From Oscillospiraceae bacterium (lineage in GTDB: Bacteria > Bacillota > Clostridia > Oscillospirales > Acutalibacteraceae): a stretch of 40,989 nt of DNA. Position 1 is the stretch's first letter. Every line of letters starts with the position of its first letter. The stretch spans positions 1 through 40,989 of the forward strand of contig CADAMO010000006.1 of NCBI GenBank assembly GCA_902788995.1. Direction: 5' to 3'. Below are positions 23,301-30,402 of this stretch, in pieces. The notes under the pieces were generated by a model. The model was not told where the DNA came from. It saw only the letters and a program-made list of their open reading frames with translations, and made no database searches. Made by a program: the position numbers and the translations under genes.

Positions 23301-24908
23301 GGTGTAGACGATGACCTGGGAGCCGTTGTGCACCTGCTGCCGGTCGGATACGCTCACCTTGATGGCGGTGTAAGGGACGAAGTCGTCGTCGCCGAGGAAG
23401 GAGGGCAGGGCCAGATTGAAATAGGAATTGGCTGCCGCCGCATCGACAGCGGAGAAGCCGTTGGCGGCGTTGCCGCCTCTCAGGGAGAGCGCCCGCCGGG
23501 AGGTGACGCCGGAGATCCGGATCTTGCCGGCGTAGTTGCCGCTGCCGAGGGTCACGTCAAATTTGGAGTAGTCGTCCGGCGCGTCCGTCAGCGTGACGGC
23601 GGTGCCGTTGAGGTTGAGGTATTTCGTCGCGCCGCCCACCTGGGTGGTGATGTAATAGTGCCCGTCGTCCGTGCTGTGGAACGTGAACAGATCGAGATCG
23701 CCGCCGGTCTTGATGGCCATATCCTGGCTGTTGTCCAGCGGGTTGGCTCTGACGGGAAGGGTCTCGGCTGCCAGCGAACCGGCGTCCTGCGCGGCAGCCG
23801 ACAGGGCGATCACCGTGTTCTTCGGCGCCCGCCATACGATGCCGTAGGTTTTGCCGTCCAGCGCAAGGGTGTCGTTCATATTGGGAAGCTCCCAATAGGC
23901 GGTGATGTAACTGCCCTGCGTGTTGTAGGTGGAACCGTTGAAGCCTTTGCCGTTCTCGTCCCTTCTCAGATTGAAGTAGTAAGTCGTATTGCCGTTTTTG
24001 AAAGAAAGGTAAAATTTGTCCGGTTTATCTGCCGAGACGGGAGTGATCGTGAAAGCAAAATTCGGTGTGGACGTATATTTTGCCGTCGTGGGGCTGGTTA
24101 GATCCACGTACTGTCTGCTGCCGTTTTCCCCGGGCAGGTACATATAAAACTGATTCTCGGTCCCCGCCACCTTTTCAAAGCTATAGGCAACGGCGCCCTC
24201 CGTGCTGTTCGCGGCGGTCCTGTTGATCAAGGTGCCGAGATTGGAAGCAGAAACAGTACCGGAAGAAACATAATACGTATTGCCGCCGGTGGTCGTTGCG
24301 GAAAGATAGACCGTCGCGTTTTCGAAATCGGATACGTTGTGCAGAACGGTGTCGCGTTCCGCGATCTCCACGATGCCGTACACCGAAAAGCCCGTGGTCT
24401 CAAAGCTGACGGTGCGGCCGGTCACGTCGCTGGAAAGCACTTCCGGCTCCTCGCCGAAGTGGACGACGCCCAGATCGTTTTCCGGCCTGGTCGCCAGCCG
24501 CACCTTTACCTCCACGCGGGCGCCCTCGGCGGGCTGGTATTTTACGGAGGCGTCTTCCCCGCTGACGAGGGAGATATCGAACAGCCGGACGCCGTTTTCG
24601 CCGTCCACGTCGCAGGCCAGCGCCTCGGCGGCCTGCGCCACGTAGCTGTCGTAATCCGCGTCCTCTTTCGTGACGGCGGAGGCTGTCAGCACGACGTCCG
24701 CCGGGATCTCCGCGTCCTCCCCGTAAGCGGCCATGACCTGGTATTTCTTGCCGTCCGCGCCGACGCACACGGTGCTCAGCTCCGTGGAACCGTCCACGGA
24801 GGCGGCAAAGACCGTCGCCGCCGGCAAAACCGTCTGCAGCGCCAGCGCCAGCGCCAGAAATAACACCGGCAGCGTTCCTGCCTTCCGCAGCATTATATTT
24901 TTTTTCAT
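17346..24908 (-). CDS. Giant secreted Cna-B/SpaA and fibro-slime surface protein
   Basis: A 2520-residue protein. Signal peptide 1-36 (Leu/Ala core, VFAA). Residues about 200-850 are Tyr/Asn-rich beta modules. A fibro-slime-like module near 885-960 has HFGMEMEASF, FAGDDDMWLYVDGELVLDLGG. Cna-B/SpaA-like domains follow: near 1015 (LLSKSVSGTDK), 1176 (LSITKHLFDVN), 1346 (LTVEKVWSDDG), 1490 (IRIVKVDGSGNPLPGAVFTL ... LKETGAPEGYS) and 1600 (TAVKTDAISGEPLAGVHFAL). A lectin-like beta region spans about 1950-2150. The end is a Pro/Asp/Gln-rich linker and an amphipathic helix (FLQTLRSLLLRLIDLLRRIL). There is no LPXTG. GAGGGAGG precedes the ATG. Probably an adhesin or glycan-binding surface protein; last gene of a three-gene operon. 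Confidence 0.85.
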   Translation of the reverse strand: MKKNIMLRKAGTLPVLFLALALALQTVLPAATVFAASVDGSTELSTVCVGADGKKYQVMAAYGEDAEIPADVVLTASAVTKEDADYDSYVAQAAEALACDVDGENGVRLFDISLVSGEDASVKYQPAEGARVEVKVRLATRPENDLGVVHFGEEPEVLSSDVTGRTVSFETTGFSVYGIVEIAERDTVLHNVSDFENATVYLSATTTGGNTYYVSSGTVSASNLGTLINRTAANSTEGAVAYSFEKVAGTENQFYMYLPGENGSRQYVDLTSPTTAKYTSTPNFAFTITPVSADKPDKFYLSFKNGNTTYYFNLRRDENGKGFNGSTYNTQGSYITAYWELPNMNDTLALDGKTYGIVWRAPKNTVIALSAAAQDAGSLAAETLPVRANPLDNSQDMAIKTGGDLDLFTFHSTDDGHYYITTQVGGATKYLNLNGTAVTLTDAPDDYSKFDVTLGSGNYAGKIRISGVTSRRALSLRGGNAANGFSAVDAAAANSYFNLALPSFLGDDDFVPYTAIKVSVSDRQQVHNGSQVIVYTRIWNDDAKEYEFYAINHDGSLVRCFDNGDTIRWAGTQVNTLLWDFTEYYYWPYIFQIPNYYYELQNAYSGKYIAPQYHTGQILSNRPIGINLNGRRYGDYYTTVLAWDDYRYDYAGLKADGQRVTAVPMAKAQDFYFAVMDDPIPDEFSTVETVNNNDHGISMRMINFQGEKYDGGGRDRTQTNVLGAGSDVFTGASKPMLDLVTTDLKENGYPDATLTGKSLEELFGDATDANHLFLKSTYEESGYFEYDCTQTFATLLNNGNFRVYNQLGTVNVETNSKGHGFFMPYNDISPDSISPYVNETDVVNQPLATNDPRLGETLYGITRAEAQYHFGMEMEASFIQSENGLDAWGHDIIFEFAGDDDMWLYVDGELVLDLGGVHSAVVGNINFRTGEVSVPDENGTQYKTDLRTIYENNYRERNPQASDAEVAAHLDRIFTEGTSVFRDYSSHTMKMLYMERGAGASNLHMRFNLTTAIDGQLLLSKSVSGTDKQDYASAKFPYQIHYYDTNYAAFRTASREEIVEDGKTVYDYTGVSFVRYQGTNVPVDYADTYTVGDETYEHVFFLKPGEVAEIQFPSDEMEYYLTECGIDSAIYDRVSANGTQLSPDGSGNLQCYSTEQEVIGERKVVKFDNHVNPEALRTLSITKHLFDVNNEPIHYPENTTGFRFRLYVGEDENGEPEYYRMDKYYVKNPDGKYCVYDFDAQDFRPLNKTAFEDLTEEDLSACTFTTSPSGAIDKIPADFTVEVRNLLVDTRFLVLEQESDIPKGYDLIGYERADGSYIVEDGDTVNSGIIRDRQNPHIIVNNHQGWGLTVEKVWSDDGFMTSHDNIYFAVYCKGELIPGTVRQMKTEMTPDMYEPETSLYYYFPELQAGAKFSDYEMKEVALTDPAVDENGYVTSYTSLTPLGGDEKLLNGGVPAQTGVHGTFSYTVTYSTGVPGGPAKNVRTDVVTNTRPGIRIVKVDGSGNPLPGAVFTLKDGSGSDLTKASYTSDAEGLITYAYPEQGVAYTLKETGAPEGYSSVIDAITFTLDGEELTVSGADEDAVTFSPKDADGTITVTIKNYRSRFTAVKTDAISGEPLAGVHFALYRQVQGTGGLRKDYYPLVGYEDLATGEDGLIPQIDDTLPTGTYYLCETQEPRNYFPLEKDICFTVTRSGTVEMASADDADMLETTMTADNELIYTLTVPNYRSIKTITLSPQTLVADFGLNIVYNVKDNNYLVPAGSEYTYVGVCAMSSFSPYGTEDAPALLAETGAPYQGKFGTVTLAADGTATYQIGTMSFTGEEDFCLAAHVTKISGEDADVYVYEKLTYLPATTIYYEDDFVADENYHDGVENTVTGHDFGKWSKVTSGDPQTEQAADLAGSEAANIYGFDPHYTAFAAYSNNGAHKVAVSTVNSGNGNKNWPYMEFDFAGTGFDLVSVTGCDTGAFTVKVYPTTTDDQGHVTVGAKAAASKVVDTYYGYSYGRVYMDANGAPTLTVTDTPLYFATDDIVTRESGSDRILLVGGKYVTPIPTYRDGAGQLSEAAASDSTPAYAEGWLVNPDASGALYQIPVIKVEDLAYGTYRAHIEPRFMKQYGHFRTTEDGYDYYDLYVDAFRIYDPAGREEDGTLTSSVIKEAYLYADEANEQFSTLRDLIVGAETMGDVSAAGEAQEGAVLVDGNVALTTEQINDYAQFGPNHELYLRKGMSVAFELCSSEIPADVQVHLKKISAAAPAVKLIYVQQNGNVETNTLTVNSSTDLSYSLPELIGRDNVKWTATKSGGYSSGLVILTNTGEAESLLSVTNLKWTFKNAGSQVMVNKGTGTVSISGKGVSSVSRALRFARNAASVSVPEDAPIAAADGAVTMTVVTGGGVESLVVRDDDGNVVEPSLLETTFKELDDGQRQWTVTVEEGEPGVYTFSIAAVSDGFVAGDPVRMTVTVEPPAPADDPTPADDGGEGSDPQDGPQQQGGTEELGSFLQTLRSLLLRLIDLLRRILSIFGISLNG

Positions 24909-24987
24909 GGAAATCGAACCTCCCTCAAAGAATCATCAACGGAATTTTCAATCGTGTGAAGACGCCTCGCAAGGGGCGTATATGTTG

Positions 24988-25698
24988 TCAACCGGAGGTA
25001 TAAGTCGAGAAAACGACGATACTGCCGTCTTTGCGGATGTTCTGCGCGCCCGTCTGGGCCGTTTCCCCTGCCGCGATCGCCGCAAAGCGCGTCCGGTAGG
25101 TGATCCCGCCCAGGTAACATCCGTCCTTTGTATTTTTATAATAGACGTACACGTCGGAGATCGCCCCGCCGGTCAGATTCCCGACGTTGATATAGCCGTC
25201 GCCATAGGTGATGGAAAGTTCGTCGAGATGGACGCTGGGAGGCGTTTCAAACGGGATCTCCTCCAGGATCACGGCGCCGCCTGCCGCAGGGTCGGAAAAC
25301 GGCAGCCGCTCCTCCGACAGAACGATCATCTCCGCGCCGGAAAACAGCGTCGTGGCGGTAAAGGTCGCGGTACCGCCCCCGGTCTCCAGTGAAAAGCGGA
25401 GGTACTGATAGTGTACGGAGGTGGGGTTATAAAGCCTGACGGCGAAGATCCCCTCGCACGGTTCGTTGGAGCCGTCCTCCACATAGGGGCCGGCGTAAGA
25501 AAAAACCTCCGCGATGCAAACGCCGTTCGCAAGCACCGCTGTTGTATCCCGGGAAGAGGACGGCGCCTGCGATTCGTTTTGCGCAGAGGTGTGATGCAGC
25601 TCGGAGGAAGAGGGGGCCTGTCCGCCTCCGACGCAGGCCGTCAGACATACGGTTATCAGGACAAAAAAAACACAAACCGGGAAAAGTCGTATTTTCAT
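24988..25698 (-). CDS. Lipoprotein of unknown function
   Basis: A 236-residue lipoprotein. A hydrophobic signal leads to lipobox LTAC with Cys22, followed by a Gly/Ser-rich spacer. The body is beta-rich (GIFAVRLYNPTSVHYQYLRF, TYGDGYINVGNLTGGAISDVYVYYKN), a pattern of extracellular Ig-like or jelly-roll domains. No family is recognised. ATG 25698 is preferred to the longer frame (25770), which has no signal and overlaps the upstream gene. It lies 26 nt after the small peptide gene and 79 nt before the giant surface protein, in one operon. A membrane-side partner or anchor for the surface protein is plausible but unproven. Confidence 0.75.
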   Translation of the reverse strand: MKIRLFPVCVFFVLITVCLTACVGGGQAPSSSELHHTSAQNESQAPSSSRDTTAVLANGVCIAEVFSYAGPYVEDGSNEPCEGIFAVRLYNPTSVHYQYLRFSLETGGGTATFTATTLFSGAEMIVLSEERLPFSDPAAGGAVILEEIPFETPPSVHLDELSITYGDGYINVGNLTGGAISDVYVYYKNTKDGCYLGGITYRTRFAAIAAGETAQTGAQNIRKDGSIVVFSTYTSG

Positions 25699-25724
25699 AT
25701 ACGGGCCTTTTTTTGCAGCCCCTG

Positions 25725-25955
25725 TCAGGATCCGAATACGTTTCCGCTGGCGGTAGGGACGTGGTAGCAAATATTATAATCGTCGTTGGACCAATCGCAG
25801 TTTGATTGCGTAAAAACCGTTTCGCCCCATTCCGGGATCAGGATCGGACAGGAAAATTCCGCAAACGTCTGTTCTATCTGACAGCCGGAAGAAAGATCAG
25901 AGCTCATTGCAAGCTTCTGAAACGCAATATTCGGTTTTGCATAGGTCTTTTTCAT
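25725..25955 (-). CDS. Small Cys-containing peptide, YxKP-type N-terminus
   Basis: A 76-residue protein with four cysteines (25, 36, 53, 63). The N-terminus is MKKTYAKPNIAFQKLAMSSDLSSGC and the C-terminal block is ICYHVPTASGNVFGS. I recognise this plan (MKK.Y.KP...F, an LS-like stretch ending in Cys, and YHVP...NVF) from small uncharacterised proteins in gut Clostridia. It has no classic signal peptide. GAGAGGG precedes the ATG by 8 nt and a good promoter lies upstream. First gene of the lipoprotein/giant surface protein operon. It may be a secreted or modified peptide; no modifying enzyme is adjacent, so a RiPP role cannot be claimed. Confidence 0.7.
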   Translation of the reverse strand: MKKTYAKPNIAFQKLAMSSDLSSGCQIEQTFAEFSCPILIPEWGETVFTQSNCDWSNDDYNICYHVPTASGNVFGS

Positions 25956-25997
25956 TCGTTTGTCCCTCTCTAACCATCATATGTCACCCTTGAGATT

Positions 25998-26026
25998 ATT
26001 ATATATTATAAAAACAAATAATTCAA
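25998..26026 (-). promoter_or_regulatory. Promoter of the peptide-lipoprotein-surface protein operon
   Basis: On the reverse strand TTGAAT (26026-26021), a 17-nt spacer and TATAAT (26003-25998), in a strongly AT-rich stretch 43 nt before the peptide start. Confidence 0.6.
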
Positions 26027-26065
26027 TAGTTTTTTTTGTTTTTATATTTATTATGGTTTATTATT

Positions 26066-26151
26066 TTGCTTTTTTCTATCTTTTTTGCTGAAATAGATTA
26101 GGATAGCGGCGACAATGCACCGAAGTTATAACCGGAGGGCAAAATGAAACG
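26066..26151 (+). repeat. Promoter/leader module shared with hsdM (copy 1)
   Basis: From TTGCTT to ATGAAACG this 86-nt stretch aligns without gaps to 40704-40619 on the reverse strand, about 64 of 86 identical by hand count. Best conserved are GGATA-CGGCGACAATGC and CGGAGGGC-AAATG. Here it leads into the dead ATPase gene. Confidence 0.7.
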
Positions 26152-26393
26152 GCAAATCATAGAACGGGACCGCTCCCCTTCAGAAGCTGATCGGCCGCAG
26201 ACTGTTCACGGAAGTATATTTCTGCCATATGGCCGCACGGTATGACGTCTCTCTGCCGGACGTGCCGGAGGAGTTGACCGAGGATCTGTGTGTTTCTGCC
26301 GGTTCTTTGACGAACGCCTCCAGGATCCAACGGACGCTGCAGACGGTAAAGCACGTTGACGTTTCAGCGAATACCATCGTCAAGTACCTGTAA
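26144..26393 (+). pseudogene. AAA/DUF4143-type ATPase fossil
   Basis: ATG 26144 behind CGGAGGG begins MKRQIIERD, the usual N-terminus of AAA ATPases with a DUF4143 tail. After a few codons the homology jumps into another frame with a later part of the same family: LIGRRLFTEVYFCHMAARYD, PEELTEDLCVSAGSLTNASR and VKHVDVSANTIVKYL, ending at TAA 26393. The Walker A region and the whole ATP-binding core are deleted, so it is dead. Intact family members have about 400 residues. Confidence 0.7.
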
Positions 26394-26516
26394 CCTTTCA
26401 AAAGTTATTGTTTGTGGTGTTAGTCGGAAAAATAGGACCTAAGCCGTGATAAGTCCAATTTTTAGGACTTGGCCTATGCTATAATAGTGTCATCAGGGAT
26501 CGAAAGGATGATTCGG

Positions 26517-26843
26517 ATGACATTAACAGATCTTCAGACGGCAATAGAAGGACTTAATCCCTACCAAATTGATCAGGTCGCTGCGCAGGTGACAAAGTAT
26601 ATGAAGTTGAATGATGAGCTCAAACAAACTCGACCTGATTCACGAGCTATATCTGAGACTGATTTCTCGGGATTTGCTTTCATGTATGATCTTATTTCAT
26701 TCTCTAAAGAAGGACGACCCTTTCCGCGATTACTTTTAACGCGACGAGGATATGGGATTCTGAGGAGAATCGTTTTACAGCGACTGACATCAACTGTGCG
26801 TTATCAGCATTTGATGAAAACGACTTTTCCAATATTAACATAA
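26517..26843 (+). pseudogene. Degenerate gene, transposase-like N-terminus
   Basis: ATG 26517, with GAAAGG upstream and TATAAT at 26480-26485, gives MTLTDLQTAIEGLNPYQIDQ and VAAQVTKYMKLNDEL, reminiscent of the N-terminus of IS1595-like transposases. After about residue 45 no such protein continues. Coding-like text instead jumps between frames (for example HELYLRLISRDLL and FHSLKKDDPFRDYF in another frame), so at least two frameshifted fragments are joined. The identity of the second part is unknown. The following 26844-27103 hold no supported gene. Confidence 0.4.
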
Positions 26844-27103
26844 AATGGATCGAGAAAAAAACTGGTATAACATAGTATTTCCTGCTGTTTCAACGACCAA
26901 AGGAATACAGAACATCATTTTTGGGGCACGGAAGAATTGTAAAGCAAGCTTTATGTCCGAACGCAAAGAATATATGCATTGATTATTCTCTGTATTTATG
27001 CTATGATTCTCTTGCAAATGAAAGCGGTTCGCGTAAATGAGAAAATCCTATCTGTGTCAGCTTATTATCGACGGAACCGTTTCATCATTCGGGAGGCTTT
27101 TAA

Positions 27104-27824
27104 ATGGTCAAACCATAAAAAATATCGTTTCCGTGCTGCTCGCTGTCCTTTTCCGTGGTTCGGGTTGTTCTTTTGCGCGCGCAGCGGAAACGGACGAACC
27201 GCTGCCCTGCCGGGAGGCGGAAGACTGGAACACACTGTTTGACCGCAGAAGCAGACAAACGCCGGGATGGCTTGCCGCAGACGGGATCTATACTGTTAAG
27301 ACGGAAGCTACTTTTACGCGTTCGGTCAGGGGATCACCGATCATTCTCAAATCGACGGCTATGTTTATATTTACGGCTATAAGGATCATTGCAGCGCTTT
27401 GAAAGCCGGAATCTGCTTGTTTCCCGCATCAAGGCGGAGGATTCCGGTGATTCTTGTGTATATGCACGCCTGCAATTCCGGCGATCTGATGTATGCGCTG
27501 GGCGACAGTCCTATCGGTCCGTTTTCTGAGCCTGTTAAGTTTTTTACTGCACCGGAGAACGGTCAGCCGGCCGCCAACGGAATGGATACGCTCTATGCGT
27601 ATAACGCGAAAGCGCACCCGGCGCTCTCGCCTGAAGGCGCGCTGCTTGTGAGTTATAACGTTAATTCCTCCGGCGAACAGTATACCACGGATTATCATCC
27701 TCGTTTTATATATCTGAGCCTGACGCCGGGAGAGGAACCCGGCCAGCAAAGAAGCGTTTCCCGTTTACAGGCGTTTCTTCAAAAGGTTCTCCGCTTTATT
27801 CTGCGGTTTTCAAAAAGGCACTGA
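27104..27824 (+). pseudogene. Secreted enzyme-like (DUF5005/GH43-like) gene with several frameshifts
   Basis: GGAGG precedes ATG 27104, but a missing base puts the signal peptide (KNIVSVLLAVLF ... ARAAETDE) in the next frame. Then EDWNTLFDRRSRQTPGWLAADGIYTV, a jump to DGSYFYAFGQGITDHSQIDG and VYIYGYKDH, another jump, and finally HACNSGDLMYALGDSPIGPF and NAKAHPALSPEGALLVSYN. This is a beta-propeller-like enzyme layout of the DUF4185/DUF5005/GH43 kind. The final 25 residues (RLQAFLQKVLRFILRF) form a basic amphipathic tail like the giant protein's. At least three lesions make it a pseudogene, or several assembly errors are present. It leads into the glycoside hydrolase cassette. Confidence 0.65.
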
Positions 27825-27845
27825 ACCGGAAAAAGAGGACGAAAA

Positions 27846-30369
27846 ATGATAAAAACAGCTTTTGACGCGCAGAGATTCCAGTGGCAAAGAAACACCGTCG
27901 ATCAGCTGCCAAAGCACGATCTGTTTTTCGGTACCCCGGTGAATACCTCATTTGCCGGTTTTCCCATCGGCGACGGCGACATGGGATCGCTTCTTTGGCT
28001 GGAGAAGGACGGCTTTCATATCCACGTCAACAAATGCGACCTTTGGAACGACGCGCCGGCGGGGGTAACGCCGGACGATGAGATCTTTTGTTCCGGCCGG
28101 GACGAGGCGCTTACCTCTCTGCGGCACGGCGGCGAGATCACCGTTGGGTTTGACTGCCCGATTTTTGAATATCTGTACCAGAAGGATTTTTCGGCGCGTC
28201 TCTCTTTATCGGACGCAACCGTCCGGATCAACGCCGAAACGCCCTTCGGCGCGCTGACTGCGAAGGCCTTTGCCGATGCAAAGAGCCATACGTCCGTCCT
28301 GAGAATCGAGCTTAACATGAAAGAGGGCGTCGCGCCGCAGCTGCGGCTGGCCCGCTGGGGAAGCCGGAATTTATGGCGATGGTATGCGCAGCAAAAATTT
28401 GCGCCGTCAACGGGACTTGACGGCACCGAAGCATTTGCGGACGGGAATCTGCTCTTCATCACCCAGGAACTGAACGCCTCCTGTTTTTGCATCGGGCTCG
28501 CGGTTGAAAGCGCTGCATCTGTAAGCTGTTCCGAACGGATCAACGCGCACGTCTGCGGCCTTCGTTTACAAAAAGATACGAAGCAGCGGTTTACGCTTTA
28601 CTATTCGATCGCCCTCGGCGCGGATCGCCTGCAGGCAAAAGAAAGCTGCCGAAAGCGCCTGCTCACCGCCGTCAGCCGCGGCGCGAACGCCCTGTATGAT
28701 GATCATAAGACCGCATGGGAAACGTTCTGGAACCGTTCTTTTGTATCTCTGCCTGACGATTATGTCGAAAACATCTGGTATCTCTATCTTTACTATATGA
28801 ACAGCGAGAGCCGCGGGGCATATCCGCCGCATTTCACCTGCGGCCTCTGGGGCGCTTATCACGACTTTATTCCATGGAATTATTATTTCCATTACAACAT
28901 GCAGCATCTGTATGCGCCGCTTGGCGCCGCCGGGCACGGGGAACTGGCGGAGAATTATTACGCCATGCGCCGCGCGGGACTGGATACCGCCCGCCTGTAC
29001 GCAAAACGGGTAAAAAAGGCGCAGGGCGCTTTCTATCACGACGTGTCGGACCGCTTCGGCAGATGCGCCGACTATGATTCCGACAACTGCACGCCGGGGG
29101 CGCAGATCGCCATGCAGATGTATCGCCACTGGCGGTATACCGGGGATGAGACCTTCCTGAATGATACCGTTTTGCCGGTGATGAAAGGCGCAGCGGCGTT
29201 TTATCTGAGTATTCTGCAAAAAGAAGACGACGGCTATTATCATATCCACGGCACGACCGCGTATGAGGGAAACCGGACGACGGACGATACTCTGACGGAC
29301 CTTGTAATGGTCAGAGCGCTTTTTACGGCTTATTCGGCGTTTGCCGACGCTTCGATGAAAACGCGCATCCACGACGTCCTTTCCGCGCTGCCTCCGCCCG
29401 TCACGCTTCCGCTTTCGCCGGAGGACTGGGACGGGGAAACGTTTACCCGCGGCATCGGCACCGGAAGAAAACCCTATGGGGACAAAACAGTGTTTTCCGC
29501 CGGTCTGCGCGACGGTGCGCCCGTTCGGATCATGAAAAAAGAACCGGAATACGGTTTTCCGGATATCGAGCTGTGCCCCCTCTATCCCGCCGGGATCTTC
29601 GGGCTCAAGGACCGGGGAACGCCGCTTTTTGACACCATGCGAAATCAGATCCTGCTCGGGTCCGGCACGGACATGCAATGGAGCATGTATCCGGTGTATC
29701 TGGCGCGCATGGGCATGGCGGACGAGCTGCAGGGCATGGTCCGCACAATGCTGGATCTTTGGCAGCGGTTCCCGAACGGGATGGGCTGCGAAGCGGGCAT
29801 GGTTCCCGCCTTCAACGCGGCGCAGTGGAACAGCGTCAAAAACGTGGAAACGCAAACGGTAACCAAAATGTCGCCGGAGCCCTTCGCGCATTTTGACTTT
29901 GAAACAGTCCCCATTATCGCACAGAGTGTGAACGACGCGCTGCTGCAAAGCCACGAAGGCGTTCTGCGGCTTTGCCCGGCTGTGAAAAAAAACAGACAGC
30001 GTCGCCTTTTCCCTCTACGCGCAGGGCGGTTTCCTTGTAACGGCGGAGGTGGGACCGGACGGCGTCGTCGCCACAGTTGAGAATCTGCGGGGTGAAGACT
30101 GCTTTCTTATTCTGCCCGCGCATCTCGATCCAAAGGATCTGTTTTTCTATCTTATGTCCGACGGCGTTTTGGAAGAAACAAAAATCCGCAGCGTCAAAAA
30201 GGGCAGAGAAAACACGCTGGAGCTTTGCGGCAAAAGAGGGGACTGCATTTTGATCTCTTCCGTCCCAAAGGAAGAACTGCGCTTCTGTCCGCCAGAAAAA
30301 GCGCCGGAAAACCGGAATATGAAAGAATGTGGGCGGGCTTGCCTTGGTTCACCGCGTTTGCCGAAATGA
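27846..30369 (+). CDS. GH95-like/DUF5703 glycoside hydrolase, frameshifted in an A8 run
   Basis: An intracellular (no signal) protein with N-terminal FAGFPIGDGDMGSLLWLEKDG and NKCDLWNDAP, typical of GH95/DUF5703-like N-domains, followed by an (alpha/alpha)6 catalytic region (FTCGLWGAYHDFIPWNYYFH, GDETFLNDTVLPVMKGAAAFY, GCEAGMVPAFNAAQWNS). The first frame stops at 30080 after 744 residues with a nonsense tail. Reading seven instead of eight A at 29984-29991 restores VKKTDSVAFSLYAQGGFLVT and joins to the 30049-30369 frame, giving about 840 residues. So it is a recent frameshift, slippage or an assembly error. ATG 27846 follows GAGG. First of three linked carbohydrate genes; the exact glycan is unknown. 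Confidence 0.75.
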
Positions 30370-30402
30370 TGATCGAATATAAAATGAAATTCAGGTGGCA
30401 CG

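Noticed and set aside
20049..24101. 1350-codon forward-strand open frame opposite the surface protein gene
   Set aside because: It is the complement of a GC-rich gene with a strong codon bias; it shows no domain, no signal and no ribosome-binding site, and valine/glycine-rich composition typical of antisense shadows. The same holds for 17652-19766 and 34137-35768.
25725..25955. Lanthipeptide or other RiPP precursor
   Set aside because: Four Cys and a conserved-looking leader are suggestive, but no modification enzyme, protease or exporter lies within the operon, so the class cannot be supported.
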